A DNA stretch of 64,000 nt from Dromiciops gliroides (lineage: Eukaryota; Chordata; Mammalia; Microbiotheria; Microbiotheriidae). Below, one piece after another: positions 46,571-57,600 of the stretch. The notes beneath the pieces were generated by a model. The model did not search any database. It was not told the DNA's origin and was given only the letters and a program-made list of their open reading frames with translations. The stretch lies in contig NC_057861.1 of assembly GCF_019393635.1 (NCBI RefSeq), positions 375,639,815 through 375,703,814 on the forward strand, given 5' to 3'. A program made the translations under genes and the position numbers. Each line of letters begins with the position of its first letter. Position 1 is the first letter of the stretch.

Positions 46571-47253
46571 TGGAAAGAGAAAGGAGAGTGAAGCCGGAGA
46601 GTCTTGAGAAAAAAGTCAACAGTTTGAAAAGCCAAATGGAAAAGGAGATTAAAAAACTGTCTGATGAAAATAACTGCTTAAGAATTAGAATTGAACAAAT
46701 GAAAGCTAGTGACTTTATGAGAAACCAAGACACAGTCAAGAAAATACAATTGAATGAAAAAATAGAGGGCAATGTGAAATATCTCCTTGGGAAAACAGCT
46801 GACCTGGAAAATAAATCTAGGAGAGATAATTTGAAAATCATTGAACTACCTGAAAACCATGACCAAAACAAGAGCTTAGACACCATCCTCCAAGAGATTA
46901 TGAGGGAAAATTTCCCTGATATTCTAGAAGCAGAAACTAAAATAGAAATTGAAAGAATCCACCAATCTCCTCTTGGAAGAGATCCCAAAAGGAAAACCTC
47001 CAGGAATAATATATCCAAATTCCAGACCTCCCAGGTCAAGGAGAAAATATTGCAAACAGCTAGAAAAAAGCAATTCAAATACTGTTGGAGCTCCAATAAG
47101 GATATAGCAAGATCTAGCAGTGGCTACATTAAAGGACCAAAGGGCATGGAATATGATATTCTGGAGGGCAAAGGAACTGGGACTACAACCAAAAATCACA
47201 TACCCACGAAAACTTCGTATAATCTTTCAGAGGAAAAATTGGAATTTCAATGA
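46570..47253 (+). pseudogene. Half-L1 ORF1, coiled coil, RNA-binding and C-terminal domains
   Basis: A 227-codon frame. Residues about 10-50 form a coiled coil (LEKKVNSLKSQMEKEIKKLS). Then comes the RRM-like domain (EGNVKYLLGKTADLENKSRR, DNLKIIELPENHD) and a C-terminal domain (IERIHQSPLGRDPKR, KEKILQTARKK, with NLS-type basic runs). The last stretch beyond IKGPKGMEYD shifts frame relative to the usual L1 ORF1 ending. L1 ORF1 protein is a trimeric nucleic-acid chaperone; this frame lacks its N-terminus in phase. Confidence 0.85.
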
Positions 47254-47362
47254 GAAAGTGTTCTTTCAGGCATTTGTTATGAAAAGACCTGAAATGAATA
47301 GAAAATTTTGACTTTCAAAAACAAGACCCTGGAGAAGCATAAAAAGGTAAATGGAGGGGGGG

Positions 47363-47501
47363 TGCAGCTAGGTGGCTCAGTGGATAGAGCACTGGCCCTG
47401 GAGTCAGGAGTACCTGAGTTCAAATCTGGCCTCAGACACTTAACACTTACTAGCTGTATGACCCTGGGCAAGTCACTTAACCCCAATTGCCTCACTAGAA
47501 A
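47363..47501 (+). repeat. tRNA-derived marsupial SINE (plus) in half-L1
   Basis: Near-consensus body with a short tail. Flanks ATAAAAAGGTAAA (47339) and ATAAAAAGGCAAA (47502) form a 13-bp duplication with one mismatch. Confidence 0.95.
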
Positions 47502-47684
47502 ATAAAAAGGCAAACAGGAAAAAGACTTCATTAGGGATACTAAAAGATCAAACTGTTTACATTCCTACATGGGAAGATAATACTTCAAACTCATAAGAAC
47601 TTCTCAGTAAGGAATTCACAGAAGACACAGGTCTGAACTGAATATGAAGGAATGATATCTGTAAAGCATTTATGTTTTGTTCTT

Positions 47685-47790
47685 TGTGGGGCAGACAGGG
47701 TGGGGTGTCTTATGTCTGGGGCTAGGTTTGGGCTTGGGGACTCCTGGGTCCAGGACTGGGGCATTGTCCACTGTGCCACCTAATTAACCC
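47685..47790 (-). repeat. Diverged tRNA-derived SINE (minus)
   Basis: GGGGCAGACAGGGTGGGGTG ... GGGGACTCCTGGGTCCAGGA ... CATTGTCCACTGTGCCACCTA follows the reverse-complement SINE, with many changes and a shortened middle. Confidence 0.6.
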
Positions 47791-48004
47791 ATGATGACAT
47801 CATTAAAATATGGTTGAGGTGTAGGAGGAATAGACTGGGAGAGGGAGAAGGGGAGAGATGGTATGGGGAGAGGTAGTTTACATGAAGGCAACAAGAAAAA
47901 AGCTTATGGAAGGGAGGAGAAGAGGGGGAAACAGTTGGGGAGTGAGTGAACCTTAATATCATCAGAATTGGCTCAAAGAAGGACTAACATAAATACAGAA
48001 GTAG

Positions 48005-48005
<1 letters not shown>

Positions 48006-48065
<60 letters not shown>

Positions 48066-48100
48066 TACATATACTTATATACATATATACATACACACAC

Positions 48101-48167
<67 letters not shown>

Positions 48168-48170
48168 TGT
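48006..48170 (+). repeat. (TA)n and (GATA)n microsatellites
   Basis: (TA)n of about 25 units (48008-48057), a mixed CATATA stretch, then (GATA)n of about 16 units (48102-48166). They lie on the tail side of the minus-strand SINE that follows. Confidence 0.96.
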
Positions 48171-48185
48171 ATATGTATATATTGC

Positions 48186-48318
48186 ATGCAATGGGGGTTG
48201 AGTGATTTGCCCAGGTTCACACAGCTAGTAAGTGTCAAATGTCTGAAGCCGGATTTGAGCTCAGGTACTCCTGAATCCAGGGCCGGTGTTTTAACCACTG
48301 TGCCATCTAGCTGCCCCC
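48186..48318 (-). repeat. tRNA-derived marsupial SINE (minus) in half-L1
   Basis: From ATGGGGGTTGAGTGATTTGC to GCCATCTAGCTGCCCCC. The half-L1 text is interrupted between AAGTAGGT (47999-48006) and TATAGTAATATATTTTTGCC (48321 on), as judged from the related copy near 33600-33650. Confidence 0.92.
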
Positions 48319-50032
48319 TTTATAGTAATATATTTTTGCCCTGAGGGAGGGGAGGGCGTTAAGGGAAGGGGAAAGAAGGGAAAGAGGGAAAGGCAGGTTG
48401 GGGGAGAAAGCAATAAAAAGCAAAACACATTCAAAGAAGATAAAGATTTTCTGCATTACTGCACAAGTATGACATATTGAATTACTTGATCTCATAGGGC
48501 AGGTTGAGGAGGGAAGGAGGAAGAAAAATTTAGAACACAGATTCTGCTCAGGGACCTTGATCTCATGAGAATAGGCTCATGGAGGGAATAACATCCCTAC
48601 CCAATTAGGAGGAGTAATCTATTTAACCATGCAGGAAAGTAGGAGGGGAGGAGGATAAGGAAGGAAGGGTGAAAAAAGGGAGTGCAGAGCGGGGAAGAGG
48701 ATAGTCAGAAGTAAAAACACCTTTAAGGAGGAATAGATAAAAAGAAAATAGAGCAAACATGGGAAGGGAGTGGGATGTAAGGACATAGTTATGATGATTG
48801 ATTATAATGGCAAAATGTATGGTACCTACTTTGCTAGGCTTTTATGAAGGAAATTCTCTGTCAAGCTTAAGGTACTATATGGAGGTTGTGATGAACAGGA
48901 TGCTATCGGGAAAACCTGGAGAGACCTACATGAGCTGAAGCCGAGTGAAATGTACTGTATACAAAATAAGAGAAATAGCTGGGGATGATCTGCTGGGAAG
49001 CATGTGGTTGTTTTCAGCAAGGCAATGATCCAATGTAACCCTGAGGAACTTATGAAGATTGCAGCCCATCTACAGAGAAAGAACTGAAAAAGAATCTGAA
49101 AACAGATTGGAACACATTTTTAATGTTTTTTTCTTTTCCTTTTTTCACAATCCCTTAATCTTAAATTGTTGGGGTTTTTTTGTGATTTTGTTGTTGTTGT
49201 TGTTGTTTTTGGGGTTTTTTTAGTGTGTTTTGTTTTTGTTTTGGTTTTTTTGGTGTTTTATTTTGTTGGTTTTTTTACTGTTTTGTATCACAACTAGCTA
49301 ATATGGGACTTTTTCCATGACTACTCTTGTATAACTTAGTTTGAATTGCTCAAGTTCTTGTTGGTGGGGGGCTGGGAATGGAGGGAGGAAGAAAAGTTGG
49401 AACACAAAGTTTTAAAAAAAATTGATGTTAAAATTCTTTTTTACATAAATTTTGAAAAATAAAATTCTATTCAAAGCAAAAATAAGAAGAAATTACAAAG
49501 GAACATTACCTAGGCTTCTAGAACCAGAAGGTAAAAATCATCTCCTCAAAATGATCCCAAAACGAAAACTCCCTGCAATGTTATAAGCAAATTCCAGAAC
49601 TCCCAGTTCAAGGAAGAATATTGCAACAAGCCAGAAAGAAATGATGCATGTACCATGGAGCCACAATCAGTGTAACACAAGATTTAGTACCTTCTACATT
49701 AAAGAATAGAAAGGATGAGAATATGATATTCCCAAAGGAAAAGGTGCTTAAATTGCAACCAATAATCACCTCCTAATTAAAACTGAGTTTAATGCTTTAG
49801 GGGAATAATAAATATTTAATGCAGTTTAGGACTCCAAGCATTCATGATCAAAAGATCAAAGCTAAACAGAATATTTCATTTTCAAATATAAGACTCAATC
49901 TTAAAAAGATAAACAAGAAAAATAAATCATAATGGATTTAATAAGATTAAACTGTTTACACTCTTTCATGGGAATATAATACTTGTAACTCCTAAGAACA
50001 CTGTTATTTTTAGGGCCACTGGAAGGAAGATA

Positions 50033-50076
50033 GACAGACAGACGGACAGACAGACAGACAGATAGATAGATAGATG
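50033..50076 (+). repeat. (GACA)n(GATA)n simple repeat
   Basis: About ten tetranucleotide units, GACAGACA then GATAGATA, within the half-L1 spacer. Confidence 0.9.
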
Positions 50077-50864
50077 GCAAAGGGCTGAGTTGAATATGAA
50101 AGAATTAGATCTAAAAAATAAGCATTGGAAGTGGAATGGACTGGGAGAAAGGAAAGAAAGAGGTGGAATGGGGTAAATTATCTCACATAAAAGAGGCAAG
50201 ATAAAAGTTTTTATAGTGCATAGAAAGATGGAGGAGGTAAAGGGGAGTGAGTGAACCTTACTCTCATCAGAATTGGTTCAAAGTGGGAATAACATATACT
50301 CTCAATTGGGAATAGAAATCTATCTTACCCTGCAGGAAAGTAGGAGCAGTAGGGGATAAGAGAAGGGTTGAGGGCATGGTGAAAGAAGGGAGGGGAGATT
50401 AGCTGAGGACTTAGTCAGAAGCAAAACATTTTTTAAGAGTACCTGGGTGAAAGGAGAAAGAAAATAGAGTCAATGTAGGGAAATAGGAAGGAAAATACAT
50501 TTATAAGAAGTAACTGTGAAAAAAGAAATTGAAGTAAGTTTCTCTGACAGAGGCCTCATTTTTCAAACACACATGGAACTGTCAAATTTATAAAAACAAG
50601 AGCCATTCCCTAATTGATAAATGATAAAAATATATGAACAGTTTTCAGATGAAGTAGTCAAAGCTATCTGTAGACATGTGGGAAAAAATACTCTCACCTT
50701 TGATTGGAGAGATTCAAATCAAAACAATTCTGCAGTACGATCTCATAACTATTAGATTGGCTAATAGAACAGAAAAGGAAAATCAAAAATATTGGAGGGG
50801 GTATGGGGAAAATGAGACAACAATACGCTTTTGGTGGAATTGTAAACTGATCCATTCTGTAGAG

Positions 50865-51044
50865 GAGACAGCTAAGTCATGCAGTGGAGAAAGCACCAGC
50901 TCTGGATTCAGGAGGACCTGAGTTCAAATCTGACCTCAGACACTTGACACTTGACCCTTACTAGTTGTATGACCCTGGGCAAGTCACTTAACCCTCATTG
51001 CCCCCTACAAAAACAAAACAAAACAAAACAACAAACAAAAAAAA
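50865..51044 (+). repeat. tRNA-derived marsupial SINE (plus) in half-L1
   Basis: Inserted in ORF2-derived text. Flanks TCCATTCTGTAGAG (50851) and TCATTCTTTAGAG (51045) look like a diverged duplication. The body has a small tandem duplication (ACTTGACACTTGACC), and the tail is (AAAAC)n. Confidence 0.9.
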
Positions 51045-51775
51045 TCATTCTTTAGAGAAACTTGGAACTATGCCCAAAGGGATATAAAACCATGCATACA
51101 CTTTAATAACACCTCTAATAGGTCTAGCTCCAAAATAGATTTTTAAAAAGGGAAAAGACCTAGATGTAAAAAAATATTTATAACAGCTCTTTTCTGGTGA
51201 TAAAGAATTGGAAATTGAGGGGTCACCCATCAAGTGGGGAATAGCTAAAAAATTATGATATGTGATTTTGATGGAATACTATTGTGCTATAAGAAACAAT
51301 GAGTAGGATGCTCTCAGAAAAACCTAGAATGGTTTACATGAGCTGATGCAAAGTGAAATATACTATGTACAAAGTAACATAAATATGCCAAGATGATCAC
51401 TTGTGAATGACTTAGCTATTCGCAGTAATACAATGCTCCATGATAACACTGTAGCACTTATGATGAAAAATGCTATCCATCCCCAGAGAAAGAACTGATG
51501 GTTTCTGAATACAGATTGAAATTAAAAAAATATATATTTTCCTTGAATTTTTTTTTGTTTTCTTTCACAACATGATTAATATGAAAGTGCCATTATAATT
51601 ATGCCATTATACATGACTACACATGTATAACCTATATTGAATTGCTTGCCTTCTCAATGAGGGGGTCTAGAGAAAGGAAGGGAGAGAATCTGGAAGTCAA
51701 ATTTTTACAGGTGAATGTTAAAACTTTTTACATGTAATTGGGGGAAATAAAATAGTGAATAAGTTAAACAAAGAA

Positions 51776-52049
51776 AAGTTGGCATTATGAACTGAATATA
51801 ATCATATAGATATTTTCTGGTCTGTACAAAATAATAAATGACCTTGACTATTTTGAACTTTATATCTTTTGTCATATAGCCTAGGAGAACATTTTCTTTT
51901 GTTCCTAATTTCAACCATTAAAATAACAAGATTTTTTTTTACATAAGTGGTTTCCCCTAACCTAGATTTCCAAGGATTCTCTTTTTTCACCTATATTAAA
52001 TCTATTATTATCCCTCTTCTATTTCACCTTATTAGATTTGATCATTAAA
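51776..52049. other. No recognised feature
   Basis: AT-rich; nothing seen. Confidence 0.4.
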
Positions 52050-52430
52050 TTAAGTTTATCAAAATCTACTTGTGGATACCATTTGTCATCCAATGTGTTA
52101 ACTATACCTTTTATCTTTGAGATATTTGCATATTTGGCAAAGCTGCTGAGTATAAATTAATCCACGTTATTGATAAAAATATTGATAGGTTCAGGACTGA
52201 GATTTGATGCATGTATACTCCACTAGAGACCTTATTCCATGTTCACCACAGATCCATTAATGAGTTTACTTAAATCTAATCATCCAAACAATTCTGAATT
52301 TATCTAATGTCACCATAATCTTGTTTGCATCACTCCTCTTGACCTACAAGGAGACCAGTGATTGATTTTGCTAAATTCATTGCTGAAATCTAGATAAAAT
52401 ACATAGCTCATCATTTATATCTTCAGATAC
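52050..52430 (-). mobile_element. CR1/L3-type LINE fragment (reverse transcriptase)
   Basis: Read on the minus strand: YVFYLDFSNEFSKINH-like text (motif YLDFSKAFDKVSH), then LINGSVVNME (motif VVINGSMSD) and PINIFINNVD (motif FNIFINDLD) appear in order. Stops and frame changes are common. This is an ancient, inactive LINE. Confidence 0.7.
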
Positions 52431-53090
52431 CTGCTTTTTTTTCTCCTCATTCACCATTTTTTCTCTCTGCTTAAGTCATTTCTGTCTTCAAAACTTTTTA
52501 ACATTATATTGGCATGAAATTATAGACTATTGAATCTTAGAAATATACTTTTCCCTAAAACCTCTGATGTGTGTAAGATTTGGCAACGATTTTGGGGGGA
52601 AAGGGTAGTAGTAGTGTGAGTGTGAAGGTGATTATGAGGTTTTAGATCAGAATGACTTAAATGCAAAAGTGTCTTCAACAGAAATAGGAAGCTTAGGAGA
52701 ATGAGTAGGCTTATAGGAAAATATGATAGGTTCTGTTTTGGACATGTTGAATTTGAGATGATTATGGAATACCTGGTGAAGGTGCCCAGTAGGCAACAGA
52801 GTTGCATTTCACCATCCTTTTTAGATTGTTTTTTAGGGCAGTAGATAATCTGCATTTTCATGTGGATATAATGTATCCAGCAGAAATACAAATATTCTCT
52901 GCAGGTTACTTCAAAATTGCCTTTGCCCTTTATATATTTTTTTAACTAAATCCTTAGTCTTTTTTTTTCTTTTGGTATTATAACTTAATTCATTTGAATT
53001 AAATTGTTTCTTTGCCTGCCTTCCTCAAGACTCTTGTAGGACTATTAAATCATTCATGAGAGAATTTATTACCTTTTCTCATTATATGAG
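52431..53090. other. No recognised feature
   Basis: Unassigned AT-rich DNA; a G run near 52592-52600. No gene. Confidence 0.4.
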
Positions 53091-53097
53091 AAATCTT

Positions 53098-53220
53098 GGA
53101 AAGGCAGCACAGCATACTGGATCAAGAGAAGGTCTCAAAGCCAGTAAGAACCAGGTTTAAATTCTTCCCCTGACACTGACTGGCCATGTAATCTTGGGTA
53201 AGTCCTTTAAAATCTTAGTG
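53098..53220 (+). repeat. MIR
   Basis: AGGCAGCACAGCATACTGGA, ACCAGGTTTAAATTCTTCCC, CTGACTGGCCATGTAATCTT and GGTAAGTCCTTTAAAATCTT follow the plus-strand MIR head and B-box region. Confidence 0.75.
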
Positions 53221-54240
53221 ATAAAGGCAACTTTTTAAGAATATAAATTGCTTTGGTAGATTGAGTTAATTTATATAGAAATTCACTATGACCCCAAAAG
53301 TATGTGTCTAATCCCTATACGTCTTCATGAGAGAAGTGTATTTCAGTTAACTGAATTGGACTGGAAAGTATATCATTCCTGACAAATGCTTCTATTGATG
53401 AAGCAAAGTACAATTCAATTACTACCAAGGCTTTATCTAATTAAATCTAATAACATCATTTTATTTTTTCATTCTTTTTGAAGGAGCTCTTGATTCCTCC
53501 TTGTGCTTGTCTAGTTGCTTTATTCTCTCCTAGATCATCTAAATATCCCAATTCTCTCTAATTTATGGACTTCTGTCTTTTCCTGATTTTGCCACCATGA
53601 AGCTTTCAGGTGTGACTGACTCACCAAATTATTTTCCACTTCATATGTGAAGCAAAGAGTATGGTCTGTAAGATTGTGAGCATCATTACAGTCACCACAG
53701 AATAAAATATTTAAGTTGATGTGGGGAAATCACTCAGAATAAAGGATAAAAGATATATAATCATTGCTTAATGGAACCTATAACAGTCTGTTCACTCAAC
53801 TATAGGCTATCCCAATAGAGTGTTAATGTGAATACCTAATTGGAAACTATTAGCAAAGTGCATTATTGACTCAAAAAGTCATAACTATGCCATTCTACAA
53901 TGACAATACATATGTATGTTTATAATGCAGAGACCAATTAGATCAGAATGGCTTCTTTAAAAGCTTTAATTTCATGGAAATCTACATTTTGATACTTTTA
54001 TTATAAAAAATGTGGCAAAGGCATCTTAGAAGCATCCTTTTTTAAAGAATACTAATTTGTATATGTTGAAGGAAAACTGTGTATAACCATTTACTTCTTA
54101 TAGTTTTGTCAACATTTCTTTCTTAGATGACTTTACAAAAAATATAGAAGATATTGTGTGTGCTAAACACTGATCTTTGAAAACCTGAGTCATTTAACAT
54201 TCATTGAGATATTATAATATTGTTTTACATAATCCACTGT
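53221..54240. other. No recognised feature
   Basis: AT-rich; no gene or repeat recognised. Confidence 0.45.
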
Positions 54241-54245
54241 ATGTG

Positions 54246-54297
<52 letters not shown>
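54246..54297 (+). repeat. (TG)n microsatellite
   Basis: A nearly pure run of about 25 TG units. Confidence 0.96.
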
Positions 54298-54300
<3 letters not shown>

Positions 54301-54314
54301 GTGGTTCTTTATTT

Positions 54315-54432
54315 AGTAGAATAAATGATATGCTCATATTTTATCGATAAGAAAAGTTAGGGCATAAAATTTAAAGGATTTTCCCGGTGGTGATCTGGTT
54401 GAGCAAGATTTTCTTACCCCTAGCTCAGTGTT
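54315..54432 (-). repeat. Probable MIR
   Basis: CTCATATTTTATCGATAAGA, AAAGGATTTTCCCGGTGGTG and TTTTCTTACCCCTAGCTCAG weakly follow MIR in reverse complement. Confidence 0.4.
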
Positions 54433-55088
54433 ACTGTTGTTTTAATCAAAGGAACATATTTATTTTAATAAGTAAATGATCCTCTATGTTTGGAAAAGCC
54501 CATTATGCCAAAATAAAAACATCTCTAACCCTTCATCAGCACTGAGGCTGGACCTTCTTAAATGTGTAATTCTTTAATTAAAATTTGATTTTCTTAAATG
54601 CAATGATTATCTAACTTATCTGTTTCTTTCTCCACAGAGAAATTGCATATTAACATAGAGTAAACACAATAAATACTTTTAAAAAAACATTCATTTTTAC
54701 ATTTAATGACATTTTATAACAGATGTTTGTTTTATTGCAAGCCTAACTATTCAGAAAAAATGTTCTGATTTTGAAAATTAACTGTTCCAAATAACCAAAT
54801 ATCATTTATATAACTCCCACTTTAAGTAATCTGTTCATCTAAACTATTCCTCTATAATAATTTTGGCTCACATGTGTTGGTAAATTCCAAATGCCCATAT
54901 AATAATTAAAATAACCATAGTTCTATTATCTTCCACTTATTTTTTTTTTTACTACCCATGTAAATGTTTCTATGTGTGTGGCAATTGGGATATGTATATC
55001 CTTTGGTATGGGCAACTGAGGGTGGAGAGTTTAAAAAAAAACAGGCATACAGGAAAATAATTTTTAAAAATATAAAATTTCCCTTCTT
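54433..55088. other. No recognised feature
   Basis: AT-rich DNA; no gene. Confidence 0.45.
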
Positions 55089-55102
55089 ACAAGTTATTCT
55101 TT

Positions 55103-55246
55103 TTTTTTTTGCAAGGCAATGGGGGTTAAGTGACTTGCCCAGGGTCACAAAGCTAGTAAGTGTCAAGTGTCTAAGGCCGGACTTGAACTCAGGTACTCCT
55201 GAATCCAGGGCTGGTGCTTTATCCATTGCGCCACCTAGCCACTCCC
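55103..55246 (-). repeat. tRNA-derived marsupial SINE (minus)
   Basis: Flanked by a perfect 14-bp duplication ACAAGTTATTCTTT (55089-55102 and 55247-55260). Confidence 0.97.
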
Positions 55247-55260
55247 ACAAGTTATTCTTT

Positions 55261-55853
55261 AAATAAAGAAGTCTATGTCATTGCTTTTACTCTTAAAATC
55301 TGTAAGAGAAACAGTTATTCAGAGGTAAAATACAAAAAAAATGCAAAAAGAAAGATATCTAAATAATGTTGACCAAAAATGTGTTCCTTAACAGTAGAAC
55401 ACAAAGCCTCAAAGAATATTACACATCTTAGAAATTGATATTTTGGGTTATACTCCCATATTAACTAATATATTTGCTCCAAATATTGATGATCTAGCTT
55501 CATTAATAAATTATCCTAACAATTAAATGCAATAGGCAATCAACCAGTTACCTTGGGAAGAGCTTTGAATTTAGTCCTTGATCTGGTCATCAACAGAATG
55601 CACATTGTGAATACTGGGATGACAACAGGCCAAAGATTATTTAAACATTTATGCACAATATACAATCTAATTGATATCTGGAGAGTCTGTAATCCTCAAT
55701 GGCAGAGTTTTATTACTGGCACTAAATATTAGTGTTCTATATCAGATCATAAATCTAAATCTTGAAGTTTTCTTGCAGGTCATCTGGTTTCTAGATCTGA
55801 ATAGTACATTGTAACATTGAAAAACTACTGTTTGGCCCGAGTAGGTTAAGATA
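55261..55853. other. No recognised feature
   Basis: AT-rich, single-copy-looking DNA. Confidence 0.4.
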
Positions 55854-55871
55854 CTACATCAATCCCTTCTT

Positions 55872-56018
55872 TTATTTTTTTTTTTAAGTGAGGCAATTGG
55901 GGTTAAGTGACTTGCCCAGGGTCACACAGCTAGTAAGTATTAAGTGTCTGAGGATGGATTTGAACTCAGGTATTCCTGACTCCAGGGCCGGTGCTCTATC
56001 CACTGTGCCATGTAGCTG
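55872..56018 (-). repeat. tRNA-derived marsupial SINE (minus)
   Basis: Flanked by CTACATCAATCCCTTCTT on both sides (55854-55871 and 56019-56036), an 18-bp duplication whose outer base or two may belong to the SINE head. Confidence 0.97.
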
Positions 56019-56036
56019 CTACATCAATCCCTTCTT

Positions 56037-56895
56037 CAGTAAGTGAACTCTTTGCTTCACATACAGTTTTGAAGTTAGAAAAGGTTAAGTACCTGGAAAG
56101 ACTTGCTTCTTTCATGAGGCTAGGTTCCCTTATTTGCTCATAATCTTTGTATCATTATACCCCCAATCTAAAATGCTGGGACACATTTACTTATGTCTTG
56201 ATTTATATCCCAGATTTCCCATATAAAAATTATCACCCATGTAACATATAAATCAGCCATGAGTCACCAAAAAATAAAAGAAATATGAACATAAAATATT
56301 TGTATTAAAAGGACTTAAAGCAGCACTCAATAACAGCTAATATGTACAGTTACAATATTCTGTGATACTGATATTTAAATCTCATTAAATATAAAAGAGT
56401 TGTCATGACTTCTAATGAGAAATTTTACATTTCATATAGACACTACAGTGTCAAAATATCTCTAGAAAACTGTCTGCTGATAAAATGACCATTCTTGGTT
56501 CAGTCCTCTTCTTGTTGGTGGTTCTCTTTTAGAGAGTGTTGGGGGTAGCTGTCAGGGACTCAGCTCCAAACTCACAGGATCTAGGACCTCAAGATCTCAC
56601 AAATTTTTAAGTTCACATTCAAGCCTGTACATCTTCATCAGGGTTTCAATATTCAGTAAAGGAAAAAAAAAGAAGATATAAATAAAGCAGCTCAATTTCA
56701 TGATTATGCTTATCTAAACAGGATGAATAGATGGATAGCTATATCTTAAAATATAATAAATATGATAAATATAATTAGATAATTATGATAAATACATAAG
56801 GATGGATAGATATTGATATCGATATAGTATTTATTTATATGCCTATATATGTATATATGTGTGTGTGTATGTGTATATATGTATGTATGTGTGTT

Positions 56896-56955
<60 letters not shown>

Positions 56956-57259
56956 GGGATATATAGATGCTGGGTGTCCTTGATTGCATGAAAGCCAGAG
57001 TGCAAAAGGAAGATATCCTCTGGGAAGGAATAAAAATAGGACTGTGGGAAGTCCCATTCTCTTTTAAATATTCACCTAGTTGCCAAATTTTCTAGTCTTG
57101 CAAATGAAAAGTAGGATCCTTATCATTTAAAGTGCAGTTCCTTAGTCTGTGTGTCATATGTGACTGCAAGCAGAAACCAAAGCACACAAAAGATCAACCA
57201 GAAAATTTAATGAAAAATCTGAGCATGCTATATGGATTGAAATGTGCTGAACAAGTCAA
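56037..57259. other. No gene; contains (TA)n
   Basis: Mostly unassigned. 56840-56900 is TATG/TGTG-rich and 56902-56951 is a (TA)n run of about 25 units. Confidence 0.5.
56902..56951 (+). repeat. (TA)n microsatellite
   Basis: A pure TA run following a GTGTGTTTGTG stretch. Confidence 0.96.
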
Positions 57260-57600
57260 ACTTACTACGGGGTTATAGATCTGGGTCTAGAAGGGATCTC
57301 AGAGTACATTAATTTTGTGTGTGTGAGGCAGTTGGTGTTAAGTGACTTTCCCAGAGTCACACAGCTAGTAAGTGTCAAATCTCTGAGGCCGGATTTGAAC
57401 TCAGGTAAGCCTGAATCCAGGGCTGGTGCTCTATCCACTGCACCACCTAGCTGCCTGAAAGTACATTAAATTTAACTCCTTAATTTTACTGACAACAAAA
57501 CTGAATTTCTGGAACATTAGGTGAATTTTTTAGGTCACAGAGTTTGAAAGGGACAGAGTTGGAGTTTAGTCTCCCTGATTTCTGATTGATTCCCTTATGT
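57260..57600 (+). repeat. Old MIR-like repeat split by a SINE
   Basis: ATCTGGGTCTAGAAGGGATC, then after the SINE TTTACTGACAACAAAACTGA and TTTTTTAGGTCACAGAGTTT, match a common ancient mammalian repeat that reads GGAAGGGACCTCAGAGGTCA ... TTTACAGATGAGGAAACTGA ... CCAAGGTCACA. Diverged. Confidence 0.45.
57313..57459 (-). repeat. tRNA-derived marsupial SINE (minus)
   Basis: Flanked by AGTACATTAA (57303-57312 and 57460-57469). The tail side is (TG)n-like rather than poly-T. Confidence 0.93.

Larger units (their letters stand above)
45570..49486 (+). mobile_element. Half-L1, subfamily A, full-length-looking, nested in an older copy
   Basis: About 3.9 kb. 5' UTR (45574-46348) starting TTGAGCCAAGATGGTGGAGG, ORF1 (46349-47253 with a frame change), a purine-rich spacer (47800-48780), a short ORF2 C-terminal piece (48880-48960, GGGAAAACCTGGAGAGACCT), 3' UTR and an A-rich end. 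AAGAAATTA flanks it (45561-45569 and 49487-49495), and the ORF1 text of the older element resumes after it, so this is a target duplication. No endonuclease or reverse transcriptase. Two SINEs are inserted in it. Confidence 0.88.
49487..51775 (+). mobile_element. Half-L1, subfamily B, right part of the split element
   Basis: Continues ORF1 from 45569 (49495-49760: text for the RILKPEG / KIQNSQFKEEY / WSHNQ region), then a purine-rich spacer (50040-50500), then at about 50510 a junction into ORF2 C-terminal sequence (SDRGLIFQTHMELSNL-like; HVGKN; CWNCKLIHSVEE) and a 3' UTR ending near 51770. EN and RT are missing. The junction is the same as in the element at 57850-61735. It holds a SINE. Confidence 0.8.

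Noticed and set aside
46565-46575. Overlapping stop and start TAATG between two ORF1 parts, as in coupled reinitiation
   Set aside because: The homologous copies at 38500 (minus) and 58700 indicate one continuous coil region. The joint lies at an A-run, so a frameshift in a dead copy is the simpler reading.
48102-48166. CRISPR-like regular repeat array
   Set aside because: It is a plain (GATA)n microsatellite without spacers, in a mammalian genome.
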